A stretch of DNA of 44,974 bases from an uncultured Sulfolobales archaeon. Its GTDB lineage: Archaea > Thermoproteota > Thermoprotei_A > Sulfolobales > Desulfurococcaceae. A program made the translations under genes and the position numbers. The notes beneath the pieces were generated by a model, which saw nothing but the letters and a program-made list of their open reading frames with translations, was not told where the DNA came from and did no database searches. Numbering within the stretch: position 1 is the first letter of the stretch; every line of letters starts with the position of its first letter. Shown here piece after piece: positions 32,162-40,374 of the stretch. The stretch is taken from positions 1-44,974 of the forward strand of contig CALIML010000014.1 of NCBI GenBank assembly GCA_938045475.1. The letters are read 5' to 3'.

Positions 32162-32923
32162 TTAAGCTTTAATTGAGGTGTCTGGAATCCTCTTTAACAA
32201 CTCTTTTTCTAAAGACTCAATGACTCTATTAACTTTTCTATAGTTGACTACGTATAGACTTAGTTCAAACACCATACTATCGTCCTTAACGCCTAAGTAT
32301 GTTACGTCAGGCTCTAGCGCTAGCTCAGCCTTAATGCTGTTCACTGCTTCAACTATAGCCGTCCTCGACTCTTCAATGCTGTATTTTGTAGGCACACGTA
32401 CAACTACTTTACTTAATATCCCCAGAGGGGTGGCTCTGTTAATTAGTATTGCGTTTAACACTCTGGAATATGGAATGAAGACTCTCTCCAGCCTCGTTGT
32501 TTCACCAATTATTCCTAAACTCTCAAGGTCTAGCACTCTAACCGCTACGCCGTCAATCTCAATCCAGTCCCCTCTTCTCACAATGTTCTTTGCTCTAACG
32601 TAGAATTCTGAGCCAACGTTTCTTAGGGCATCAAATAGCATTGCCACTATGGCTAGTCCCACTAACAGTATGAGCATTGAAAACAACTGTACTTCTGGAG
32701 CCAGTATTGCGGCTACAGCTATACCAGCCACAAAGTACATGGATACCTTGAGTGTCTCAGTTATTTTCGCTAAATAATCTGATTCCGCGCCTTTAGCGAA
32801 TGCCCTCAAGATCTTTGAGGAAGCTTTATAGATCATGTACACTATTACAACTGCTATGCCAGCAGCAATAAGTCTATAAGCTAACGCCATTAGTACTGAG
32901 GCTAGCGTACTCCAGTCAATCAA
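32162..32923 (-). CDS. MscS-family mechanosensitive ion channel
   Basis: 253 residues. Three hydrophobic segments (about 8-30, 53-75 and 78-100) precede a beta domain with the characteristic RRGDWIEIDGVAVRVLDLESLGI stretch (about 115-137) and a C-terminal alpha/beta domain. The third helix, with its small-residue face (VGLAIVAMLFDALRNVGSEF), would line the pore. MscS channels release solutes under membrane tension. The TTG start with GGGTGAG lies 6 bp after the stop of a TrkA-like gene, a nearness that suggests joint regulation. Confidence 0.87.
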   Translation of the reverse strand: MIDWSTLASVLMALAYRLIAAGIAVVIVYMIYKASSKILRAFAKGAESDYLAKITETLKVSMYFVAGIAVAAILAPEVQLFSMLILLVGLAIVAMLFDALRNVGSEFYVRAKNIVRRGDWIEIDGVAVRVLDLESLGIIGETTRLERVFIPYSRVLNAILINRATPLGILSKVVVRVPTKYSIEESRTAIVEAVNSIKAELALEPDVTYLGVKDDSMVFELSLYVVNYRKVNRVIESLEKELLKRIPDTSIKA

Positions 32924-32929
32924 CGGTGC

Positions 32930-33661
32930 TCACCCATAGGGCCTTGTTGAAACTCTAAGTGATTCAGCAAAGCTCCTCGCTAAAGCTTCTTCACGTCTCC
33001 TGAACAGCTTCTCTACATCCATTGATGCTTCGCGGATTTCGCTTTCAATACCTATTAAAAGCATTATGTCGCCAGCACTTAATTCCGCTGAGTCATCGTT
33101 AATAGTCTTCCCAAGTTTATCTACAGCCATTAAATGAACGCTCTTACTCCTTAAAGCACTCTTAAGCTCCCCCAACTTTACTCCCAGTATGCTTCTCTTA
33201 ACTAATCTAATTACGGCAAAAGCTAGGTTCACTGTGCTCAGAGGCCTTACGTATATCCACTTATCCACAATTAGTGATGCTGCAATGTTTTGAGATACAT
33301 AGCTATCTACATCTATTATGTAGTCAGCTCCCTCCTTCACTAATAAGTCTCTGTTTGCAGAGTTATTCAATAGTGATATGACTAACGGCATTCCAATAGA
33401 CCTTAAGGCCTTAACTATGGATATATTCATTGAGTCATCGTCTAAGGCAGCTATTCCAACATCATATTCCTTGAATTCATCAATTGCATAAATCCTCTCG
33501 GGAAGAGGGCCCCCTATGAATTCAACCCCCATGGCTTTAGAGATTAACGCCGCCTCCTCATCAATGCTCGCTACTGCTACATGTGGTTTAGGTGTAAGCA
33601 TCTGTATGGAGCTTAAGACTCTTGTTGCAGTGCTTCTACTTACAGCAGCGAGTATCTTCAT
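32930..33661 (-). CDS. TrkA-like (RCK) regulatory protein
   Basis: 243 residues. Residues 1-120 form a Rossmann-like TrkA-N domain, though the GxGxxG loop is weak: the start reads KILAAVSRSTATRVLSS, so nucleotide binding may differ. ASIDEE and AALDDDS match the acidic ends of strands in RCK domains. About residues 150-215 resemble TrkA-C, with GVKLGELKSAL, LMAVDKLGKTI and LSAGDIMLLIG. RCK proteins gate K+ channels and transporters by binding nucleotides or ions; no Trk/Ktr membrane subunit is nearby, only the MscS-like channel 6 bp downstream. ATG start. Confidence 0.8.
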   Translation of the reverse strand: MKILAAVSRSTATRVLSSIQMLTPKPHVAVASIDEEAALISKAMGVEFIGGPLPERIYAIDEFKEYDVGIAALDDDSMNISIVKALRSIGMPLVISLLNNSANRDLLVKEGADYIIDVDSYVSQNIAASLIVDKWIYVRPLSTVNLAFAVIRLVKRSILGVKLGELKSALRSKSVHLMAVDKLGKTINDDSAELSAGDIMLLIGIESEIREASMDVEKLFRRREEALARSFAESLRVSTRPYG

Positions 33662-33664
33662 ACT

Positions 33665-34384
33665 TTACGCAGCCTCAATTCTCCTTAAGTATTCCTCAGC
33701 TTTATTTCTACTTATGGCGTTCCTCTGTAAAGCTATTTCAACGGCTTTCTTAGCAAGATCTTTTACAAAAGCTTTTTCAAACCCCTTCACGTAGTCTATG
33801 GTGCTATCCATGCATGAATTGTTTTCAACTACTAATGCCTCCTCCCTTAAGTTCATTGCTGCTAACTGCTCTACGCTCCACATAGAGTATGGAGTAGCTG
33901 TAAAGAACTTGCGCAATCCAATGATTATAGAGTACGAGGGATACAGTATGTTTTGCACAATGCCTAGTTCTCCTAAAATGTCTTGGAGAAAGCTCCTATA
34001 CACGTTAGTGAAGTCTGCGTTTGTCTGTGGCTTTGATAAATAAAGCAGGGTTTCTCCAGACAGCACTTTAGTTACGGCACTACTCACTGAGTCTATGGAG
34101 AAACACGAGGTATCTCCATTGACTACAGCGATTACTGGACTTGCAACTAGGTTTGCTCCAGATAGTATGGCTCTACCTCTACAATAAGGTGGTTCAGAGT
34201 GGAAAGTAGGAATATCCATTAACTGCTTGAACCCCCCCAGCCCGTAATAAACGATGTATGCATCTACAACACTTATTGAATCCTCAATAGACTCATAGAT
34301 GCGCTTAACGTTGCGCACTCCCCTTTCTGTAGCTAGGTAAATTATTAGTGACACCCTGCTTCTACTCTTAAGAGCAAAGGCCAA
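33665..34384 (-). CDS. Possible GT-A-fold nucleotide-sugar transferase-like protein
   Basis: 239 residues. The region CRGRAILSGANLVASPVIAV followed by NGDTSCFSID has the layout of family-2 glycosyltransferases (a basic-Gly loop, then a strand ending in an acidic metal motif), but the classical DxD is replaced by NGD. The C-terminal third is helical and charged (KAFVKDLAKKAVEIALQRNA, then EEYLRRIEAA). Either a divergent or inactive GT-A enzyme or a different nucleotidyl-binding protein. The TTG start is weakly supported. The TrkA-like gene starts 3 bp after its stop, so it heads an operon with it, mscS and the MFS gene. Confidence 0.4.
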   Translation of the reverse strand: MAFALKSRSRVSLIIYLATERGVRNVKRIYESIEDSISVVDAYIVYYGLGGFKQLMDIPTFHSEPPYCRGRAILSGANLVASPVIAVVNGDTSCFSIDSVSSAVTKVLSGETLLYLSKPQTNADFTNVYRSFLQDILGELGIVQNILYPSYSIIIGLRKFFTATPYSMWSVEQLAAMNLREEALVVENNSCMDSTIDYVKGFEKAFVKDLAKKAVEIALQRNAISRNKAEEYLRRIEAA

Positions 34385-34681
34385 GTCCCTCTACCACAGC
34401 TGCTATAGCTCTACAAGCTTTTATACCATAGCTCAATGAACCACTCGCTCCCATAGTAATCCAAGCCCAATCCTCAAGACGGGGGGTGGAGCAAGTCCCT
34501 CCATATGTGAGGGCCCGCTCCTCAGCGCATTCACATCCCACACCTAGAGTACTACCATCAATACTAACTGAAATCCATGTCTATTCAAGTCTTTCCATTC
34601 TGGAGCTGTTGACGACGGCAAAGCTTTTCATGTGCTCCTTAATATTTAACCTAAGTGAGTGGAGTAAGGGAGGGAAAAGCC
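34385..34681. other. Divergent intergenic region with nested hairpin
   Basis: About 295 bp between divergent operons. A nested structure GGAGC-aagt-CCCTC-catatgt-GAGGG-ccc-GCTCC lies near 34489-34523. Nothing in it looks coding. TATA-like AATATTTAAC is near 34640-34650 and would serve the ABC operon. Confidence 0.4.
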
Positions 34682-35425
34682 ATGTCCTTAAGCAATGCTA
34701 TAGTAGTTGAAGACGTAGTCAAAGTATACCCAAACGGAGTCAGGGGCGTCGGCGGCGTTTCATTTACTGTTAGAAGAGGGGAGATATATGGGTTAATAGG
34801 CCCTAATGGAGCTGGAAAGACCACTGTGCTAAGGATATTAGCCACAATACTTCAGCCAACTAGTGGTTCAGCTAGAGTATTTGAATACGATGTAGTTAAG
34901 CGGCCTGAGGAAGTCAGAAAAATAATATCCTACTTACCTGAAGAAGCTGGTGCATATAAGTACTTGAGTGGGGAAGAATACTTAGAGTTCATTGCAAAGC
35001 TATACTCGAGTTCAGAGAGTGAAGCAAGGGAGACGAGAGAGCTCGGTGCAGAGATTAGCGGACTTGGCGATAGATTAAGGGATAAAGTAAGGACCTACAG
35101 CAAGGGGATGCTGAGGAGACTCCTAGTAGCAAGAGCAATAATGGTTAAACCCAAGGTAGCCATACTTGACGAACCCACCAGCGGGCTTGACGTAGTTAAT
35201 GCAGTAATAGTGAGAGACATCATTAAGAGAGCCGTCAGAGAGTGGGGTATAACAGTACTATTAAGCAGTCACAATATGCTTGAAGTAGAGTACCTGTGCG
35301 ACAGAATAGCAATGATCCACAGAGGCAAGATCATTGCTGAAGGAGCTCCTAAGGAGCTGTTAGAAGATCATGGAGTAGACAATTTAGAGGAACTATTCGT
35401 GAGGCTAACTGGTGAAAGAACGTGA
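34682..35425 (+). CDS. ABC transporter ATP-binding protein (NatA/CcmA-like exporter type)
   Basis: 247 residues. Walker A GPNGAGKTT (40-48), signature YSKGM (139-143, a variant common in this exporter subclass), Walker B VAILDEP (159-165) and switch His197 in SSHNM are present. The C-terminal extension HRGKIIAEGAPKELLED is typical of NatA-like ATPases. The ATG at 34682 has GGGAGGG about 6 bp upstream; an in-frame GTG at 34655 would include that site. The stop overlaps the permease start by four bases, so both make one exporter. The substrate is unknown (Na+, drug or lipid). Confidence 0.92.
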   Translation: MSLSNAIVVEDVVKVYPNGVRGVGGVSFTVRRGEIYGLIGPNGAGKTTVLRILATILQPTSGSARVFEYDVVKRPEEVRKIISYLPEEAGAYKYLSGEEYLEFIAKLYSSSESEARETRELGAEISGLGDRLRDKVRTYSKGMLRRLLVARAIMVKPKVAILDEPTSGLDVVNAVIVRDIIKRAVREWGITVLLSSHNMLEVEYLCDRIAMIHRGKIIAEGAPKELLEDHGVDNLEELFVRLTGERT

Positions 35426-36756
35426 ATGCATTCACAGTGTTCTTATTAAAGGAGCTTAAGAGCATTGCTAGAGACCCAAAAATAATAATTGGAATGATTA
35501 TTGCGCCAATAATATTAGTAGCAGCACTCTACGGCTTCATGGGTAGCGCAATGAAGCAGCAAATTGAAGAAGCTGCGAGGGCAAGCGGCTCAGTAACATT
35601 AATAGACTTAGATCATGGGAATTGGACTCAAAGCCTTGTAAAATACTTGGAGGCCATAGGGCTAAACGTTACGTATAGTCAAAAAGACGCTGCGCCATCT
35701 ATAAGTGAAATAACTGAACTCATGGAGGAGGGAGCTAAGATACTTTATGTAGTACCAGGAGGGTTTTCAAGAAACCTAACTGAGATGACGACTGGGGCTG
35801 TGGAATGCTATGTGTTAATGAAGTCCCTTTCATTCATTGAGATGGGGGTGGTTTCAGCTGCAGAGTCGTACATAAAGTCGTTCTCTGAGTCCATTTCTAA
35901 AAGCATTCTTATAAACATGGGCGTTCCCGAAAGCTTTGCTAAATACCCAGTGTTGTCTAGCTCAAGAGTAGTCTTAGCTGGCAAAGTCTTTGGGTCTCCG
36001 CAAACTTTAGTAAACTTAGTTTTATCTTTAAGCCTCGTAATGCCGCTGCTAGTAGTTATGTTCATAGCATTCGTTTCGCAATACGCAGTGATGGCTATGG
36101 CTGTTGAAAAGGAGGAAAAGATGTTTGAAACGCTTCTCTCTCTCCCAATAAATAGAACTACTATCATTGCAGTAAAGCTCCTAGTATCGATAATAATTGG
36201 TCTGGCCACCATGGGGGTTTACGCAGGTATATTCATGTGGTTTTTCAGCAACGCTGTTAGCTCAAGTTTTGAAGGAAGCCCTCAGGGACAGGCAGGGATC
36301 TCGGGGGAGTCAATCAACTTGTTTGAGTTAGTGAAGCCAGAGTCAATGACGCTCATATTAATAGGCTTAGCTTCAGTGGCCATATTCATGCTTTCACTAC
36401 TAATGTTAGTTAGTTTGTTTGCCGAAGATGTTAGAACTGCTCAAACTTTTACTGGCATAGTGACGTTTCCAGTAGCATTTGCAGCCTATGCAGCTATGTT
36501 CATAGATATAGCTGTTCTTCCCCCATCAGCCACCATAGCTATTTCAATGATACCAGTGCTTAACACAGCGATGTCAATAAAGTTCTCCGTGGTAGGCGAT
36601 GCTTCCCTGGCTGCTTTAGCTAGCTTATCTAATTTAGCTTATGCAATAGTAACTGTAGTTGCTTTAAGAAGCATTGTACGTAGTGAGAGAGTGTTTGTAG
36701 CAAAGCTTTCATTAAAGCCCCCGAGGAGGCTTTTTAAAAAGTATGGAAGTGCTTAG
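35422..36756 (+). CDS. ABC-2 type transporter permease (NatB-like)
   Basis: 444 residues. One membrane helix near the N-terminus (about 20-38) is followed by a long extracytoplasmic domain (about 40-205) and about five or six further helices, the usual layout of ABC-2 permeases of the NatB/YhaP type. The segment VAMAVEKEEKMFETLLSLPINRTTI is the coupling region typical of this group. The GTG start overlaps the ATPase stop (GTGA). The 3' end overlaps the convergent inositol-1-phosphate synthase gene by 23 bp. Confidence 0.9.
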   Translation: MNAFTVFLLKELKSIARDPKIIIGMIIAPIILVAALYGFMGSAMKQQIEEAARASGSVTLIDLDHGNWTQSLVKYLEAIGLNVTYSQKDAAPSISEITELMEEGAKILYVVPGGFSRNLTEMTTGAVECYVLMKSLSFIEMGVVSAAESYIKSFSESISKSILINMGVPESFAKYPVLSSSRVVLAGKVFGSPQTLVNLVLSLSLVMPLLVVMFIAFVSQYAVMAMAVEKEEKMFETLLSLPINRTTIIAVKLLVSIIIGLATMGVYAGIFMWFFSNAVSSSFEGSPQGQAGISGESINLFELVKPESMTLILIGLASVAIFMLSLLMLVSLFAEDVRTAQTFTGIVTFPVAFAAYAAMFIDIAVLPPSATIAISMIPVLNTAMSIKFSVVGDASLAALASLSNLAYAIVTVVALRSIVRSERVFVAKLSLKPPRRLFKKYGSA

Positions 36757-37843
36757 GCTCTATGCTTACTCCAAGTTCGCTGAGCTTCTCGTAAAGCACT
36801 AACATAGCTCCATAGTCAGACTTAGCTGGCTTAGGCGGGTGCTTGAAATAAGGTGCAGAAGCCCAGTCAGGGGCTCCGCAAACACCTCGCTCCACTAATG
36901 CTTTAGATAGCCTGATTACGTCTACGAGTATGGCCGTAGCCATGGCTTTATCGTCTACTGCGAGCTTTAAATCAATTGTTACTGGAAGACCCATAAATCC
37001 AAGGGCCTTTATGTACATGTATGAAACCTTAGTGTTCCCTAAGAACTCTATGTAGCCACTGGGACCTGCATATACTTTTCCAGCAAGGCTCTCAGGCTTC
37101 TCTTGAGTTGATGTAACGGCCGTTGTCTTACTCACTTTCTTGCTGTACAACCTGCTTTGATCTAGCATGTTCTTAAAGTCGGTGTTGCCCCCAATATTTA
37201 ATTGGTATGATTCAACTATTTCGCAGCCCCTCATCACTATTAAGCTAGCTAAAGCTCTGTGAACTATCGTTGACCCAAGTTGCCCCTTAATGTCGTCTCC
37301 GAGTAGGACGGCTTTCCTCTCCTCAAATAGCTTTTGATAGCCTTCATCCCCGCTAGCTATGAACTCTGGAATACAGTTTATAAAGGACACTCCAGCTTCA
37401 GCAGCTACTTCAGCGTAAAATCTTGATGCTTCATAACTGCCTACAGGCAGTAGGTTTACCACTACATCAACTTCGTTTTCCTTGAGCTCCTTTGCTAATT
37501 CCTCCTTTGTGGGTTCATCGATCTTCGCTGGCTTAAAGTCTTCAACCATGTGGTTTGCAACGCCGTCAAGCACTCTCCCCATTCTTATAACAACGCCTGT
37601 TTCACCAAGATCCACTAGTTTTGGAACTAAGTTTGGCTCAGCGAATATTGCTTCACTTAAATCTCTACCAACTTTTCTTTCAGAAACATCTATAGCGTAG
37701 ACAACTCTTATGTCGCTTACTCTATAGCCCCCAATGACTTTATGTATGAGGCCTCTATAGCTCCTGCTTCTCCTGTAGTACTCAATTGATTGAACTAACA
37801 TGGAGGCTATGTTTCCAATGCCGATTATCCCTATTTTTATCAA
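36734..37843 (-). CDS. ino1: Myo-inositol-1-phosphate synthase
   Basis: About 369 residues. It converts glucose 6-phosphate to inositol 1-phosphate, the head-group precursor of archaeal phosphoinositol lipids and, in hyperthermophiles, of di-myo-inositol phosphate. The N-terminal IGIIGIGNIAS is the NAD-binding loop. Further on LPVGSYEA, the IPEFIAS segment, GDDIKGQLGSTIVH and the LNIGGNTDF block with KKVSKTTAV (catalytic lysines) are family hallmarks. TTG at 37843 with AGGTG 6 bp ahead is preferred over GTG 37852. The TATA-like box at 37861-37870 is about 23 bp ahead, so the leader is very short. Confidence 0.93.
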   Translation of the reverse strand: MIKIGIIGIGNIASMLVQSIEYYRRSRSYRGLIHKVIGGYRVSDIRVVYAIDVSERKVGRDLSEAIFAEPNLVPKLVDLGETGVVIRMGRVLDGVANHMVEDFKPAKIDEPTKEELAKELKENEVDVVVNLLPVGSYEASRFYAEVAAEAGVSFINCIPEFIASGDEGYQKLFEERKAVLLGDDIKGQLGSTIVHRALASLIVMRGCEIVESYQLNIGGNTDFKNMLDQSRLYSKKVSKTTAVTSTQEKPESLAGKVYAGPSGYIEFLGNTKVSYMYIKALGFMGLPVTIDLKLAVDDKAMATAILVDVIRLSKALVERGVCGAPDWASAPYFKHPPKPAKSDYGAMLVLYEKLSELGVSIEPKHFHTF

Positions 37844-37860
37844 CTTAAACACCTATCTAT

Positions 37861-37870
37861 ATTTATATAT
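37861..37870 (-). promoter_or_regulatory. TATA-like box of ino1
   Basis: ATATATAAAT on the minus strand about 23 bp before the TTG start. The neighbouring AAATATTTT...GAAAAATATTT (about 37873-37898) forms an A/T-rich inverted repeat in the divergent region. Confidence 0.5.
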
Positions 37871-37994
37871 GTAAATATTTTCTCAGAAAAATATTTTTCT
37901 CTCAAAACTTACAACTAAGTATTAGCGGCTGCTCCTAGGTAGCTGATAGTGCTTATAAGCGGGGGCTTTATGAGTCCTGTAGTAGAGCTGTAAA

Positions 37995-38546
37995 GTGATG
38001 GCATTGAAGGCCTTAGTTAGAACAATAGTCTTTAAGAAAGATGTAAAGTCATTTAATGGCTTGACTCTCACTGTATATAGAGCTGATGAATTAAGTTGGA
38101 GGGAGATAGTAATTAGATCGAGGGAATCCAACTTAATTAATAGATTGATCGAGGAAGCCTCTATAGCTGCCTATAACTCTAGAGTAGCCGATGGCTATTC
38201 AATGGGCATAGCTGAAGTCCCAGGCCTTACCGCATGGGAAGTTGAGGGGGAAGGCGGAGGTGTTATAATTAATCCAGGGCTTATGAGACTACGTAAACTA
38301 ACTTTATTTAAGGCCCATGGGGAAAGGCTCGTCCCAATAAAGGAGTATGAAGTACGCGGCGATCTATACGTATACGATGGAGAATTAAGAATCGATGGCG
38401 TGGAATACGATGCAATAGGTGTACATAGTGAAGACAGCGCAAGAATAGTCCTTAGAGAAGAGCTTTGCCAGACGGCTAAGCCGCATGTATGGGTGAAAGT
38501 TAAGCGAGCTAAGGAAAGGGGGAGGAGAAGAGGTGGTTCAAAGTGA
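37995..38546 (+). CDS. Hypothetical protein
   Basis: 183 residues: a mixed alpha/beta N-terminal half with a REIVIRSRESNLINRLIEEA helix, then a beta-rich part (VRGDLYVYDGELRIDGVEYDA) and a strongly basic tail (KVKRAKERGRRRGGSK) that may bind nucleic acid. I see no known motif. GTG 37995, ATG 37998 and TTG 38004 are all possible starts; a TATA-like CTTATAAGC is near 37952-37960. The stop overlaps the phosphorylase start by four bases (GTGA), so the two are translationally coupled. Confidence 0.6.
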   Translation: MMALKALVRTIVFKKDVKSFNGLTLTVYRADELSWREIVIRSRESNLINRLIEEASIAAYNSRVADGYSMGIAEVPGLTAWEVEGEGGGVIINPGLMRLRKLTLFKAHGERLVPIKEYEVRGDLYVYDGELRIDGVEYDAIGVHSEDSARIVLREELCQTAKPHVWVKVKRAKERGRRRGGSK

Positions 38547-39268
38547 ACGCACCTCCATACCATATTTCAGCTAAGAAAGGAGATGTAGCGGAGAAAGCCA
38601 TAGCTGTTGGAGATCCTGCTAGAGCGGCTTTAATAAAGGACTTGCTAAGTGATCCAATGTTAGTGAGCGAGAGCCGCGGATTCCTGGTCTATACAGGGAA
38701 ATACCGTGGATCTCCTATATCCATTGCTGTACACGGAGTTGGAGCTCCTAGTGCAGCAATTGTATTTGAAGAACTAGGAGTGCTCGGCGTAAATACTATA
38801 GTGAGGCTAGGTTCTTGCGGTAGCTTAAGAAGGGACATAACTATTGGTTCAATAGTTGTAGCTGCATCAGCTGCCCACAGCCCTCAAGGAATTATAAGTC
38901 AGTATTTTCAAGATGGTTGTCCACCGAATGCCCCTGATCTAGAGCTTACAGTAAAGATAATGAATTACATGAGGAAGATGGGTCTAAAGTTCTATTCAGG
39001 CCCAGTAGTAAGTAGCGACGCATTCTATGCTGAAGATCCTAGCTTTGCTAAAAAGTGGAGTAGAAGAGGAGCACTAGCTGTAGAAATGGAATGCTCTATT
39101 CTCTTCTCACTTGGATGGATGAGGGGTTGGAAAACTGCATGCATCCTCGTAGTAAGTAATAGCTTAGTTGGAGGAAACAAAGCGTACTTAAGGACTGAGG
39201 AATTAAAGGACGCGTACATTAGTGTTTCAAAGGCTATTCTGGAGGTATTAACATCCAACACTACTTAG
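38543..39268 (+). CDS. Purine/uridine nucleoside phosphorylase
   Basis: 241 residues of the PNP_UDP_1 family. It splits nucleosides with phosphate to base and (deoxy)ribose 1-phosphate. KAIAVGDPARA (about 17-27) is the phosphate-binding Gly-Asp-Pro motif, TIVRLGSCGSL the central Arg/Gly motif and AVEMECSILFSL the Glu-Met-Glu ribose motif. SSDAFYAED supplies the base-specificity loop. The pattern resembles archaeal purine/MTA phosphorylases of the uridine-phosphorylase clade; the base preference is not certain. The GTG start overlaps the stop of the preceding hypothetical gene. Confidence 0.92.
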   Translation: MNAPPYHISAKKGDVAEKAIAVGDPARAALIKDLLSDPMLVSESRGFLVYTGKYRGSPISIAVHGVGAPSAAIVFEELGVLGVNTIVRLGSCGSLRRDITIGSIVVAASAAHSPQGIISQYFQDGCPPNAPDLELTVKIMNYMRKMGLKFYSGPVVSSDAFYAEDPSFAKKWSRRGALAVEMECSILFSLGWMRGWKTACILVVSNSLVGGNKAYLRTEELKDAYISVSKAILEVLTSNTT

Positions 39269-39377
39269 AAGTTTAAGTTCCACGAATGTTCACGTTAATT
39301 AACTACGTACAGCTCCTCCCTCTCACTTTACGACTTCACAAAATGCCTCGCATATGAGTCGGGGGGCTCCTCCACCA

Positions 39378-39905
39378 TTACTTAATTAGATTCATCAAGA
39401 TCGATTGATTATCCCTATGATCCTTTATAACCTTCTCTAAAACGCTAATAATGACTCCATAGTGCCTTCTATCAAACATCCCAAATCTAAAGGCGTGTTT
39501 AATTAATATGAGCACTTTCCCCTCATAGATCTCTTCATAGAGTTCTCTGTGAAGTCTCTGTAGTTCATTAGCTATTTCAGAAAGTTCGTCTCTTGAAATA
39601 GCGTTCGCAGAGTCTACATACCCTTTAGTAATTTTTAATATGCTTCCCGAAAAACCCATGGCCTCATAACACTTCTCCTTAGATACAGCTGAGTATTCCT
39701 TTAAGCTAAGTAATAAGAGTATTCCCTCAATTAATGATATGTGATGATATAGCTCTACGGACATCTGTCTTAGAAAAGTGAAAGCTTGAATGGAATCAAC
39801 TTTATGTGAGAGCTCTATGTATAGTTCAGCTAAGTCATTGTTGATGACGTTAATACATGAAACTATTTCGCCGAGAATCTTAGCGAAGCCTATCTCCATA
39901 AACAC
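39378..39905 (-). CDS. Hypothetical helical protein
   Basis: 175 residues, nearly all helical, with repeated E/H-rich helices such as MSVELYHHISLIEGILLLLSL and ELSEIANELQRLHRELYEEIYEG. The spacing of Glu and His might suggest a ferritin-like or four-helix bundle, but I cannot identify an ExxH pair set that proves a metal site. ATG at 39905 or 39899. It has no close partner; the upstream region (39906-40374) holds the repeat-B element. Confidence 0.55.
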   Translation of the reverse strand: MFMEIGFAKILGEIVSCINVINNDLAELYIELSHKVDSIQAFTFLRQMSVELYHHISLIEGILLLLSLKEYSAVSKEKCYEAMGFSGSILKITKGYVDSANAISRDELSEIANELQRLHRELYEEIYEGKVLILIKHAFRFGMFDRRHYGVIISVLEKVIKDHRDNQSILMNLIK

Positions 39906-39925
39906 AGACGCACCACTTCTATGCC

Positions 39926-40067
39926 TATATTTTTCTTAACACGGGGGTTTAAGAAACCAGCAGTACTTTCCTGAGATAACTGTCTCGTAGTTTCAAATGC
40001 ATCTCGGGATCCCTCTGCTTGGATTGGACTTCATTCCCCCACAGCAACGGCTATTGGGGCTTTACAG
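39926..40067 (-). mobile_element. Remnant resembling a TnpB 3' end / right end
   Basis: The minus strand directly beyond the repeat-B boundary carries protein-like pieces in shifting frames. One open piece reads EGSRDAFETTRQ then LSQESTAGFLNPRVK; an alternative frame gives LWGNEVQSKQRDPEM. From memory, such sequences occur at the end of IS200/IS605-type (IS1341-like) tnpB genes of archaea. The full tnpB is absent. This reading is inference and needs a database search. Confidence 0.4.
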
Positions 40068-40256
40068 ACCGTTGTCGGGTAGTTGAAACTTCATGACTAC
40101 TCGTCCCACCTCTGCTTTAATGCTCCGTGGACTGATTTCAGGGGCGGCAGTGAAGCACTCTACACAGAGCACTCTCTAAACAATACACTCATCACAACAA
40201 ACAATTGAGGAAAACAATATAAAGCTAACTGTTCAGCAACCGCTGAAGTATCCTCT
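40068..40256 (-). repeat. Repeat copy B, diverged partner of 2344-2600
   Basis: The first 17 bases (40068-40084) equal 2344-2360, and collinear short blocks continue to about 40256. On the minus strand a CTTTATATTG TATA-like box is followed after about 25 bp by GTGATGAG, as in copy A. It is some 70 bp shorter than copy A, mainly in the GC-rich middle. Orientation is the same as copy A, and both copies precede a plus-strand gene by about 70-120 bp. Confidence 0.6.
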
Positions 40257-40374
40257 AGGAATAAATGCTTAGTAGGTTAACGCTTTTCGAGCTTTATACC
40301 AGTTATCCATATACTTACTCTATGCTTATAGTCAGTGAGAGGGGGTGTGTTGATTTAGCTCAAGCTTACCAATA

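Noticed and set aside
3680-34573. Shared ATACTAACTGA in two intergenic regions (near 3683 and 34560)
   Set aside because: An 11-base match is expected by chance many times in a 45-kb window, and the flanks do not align.
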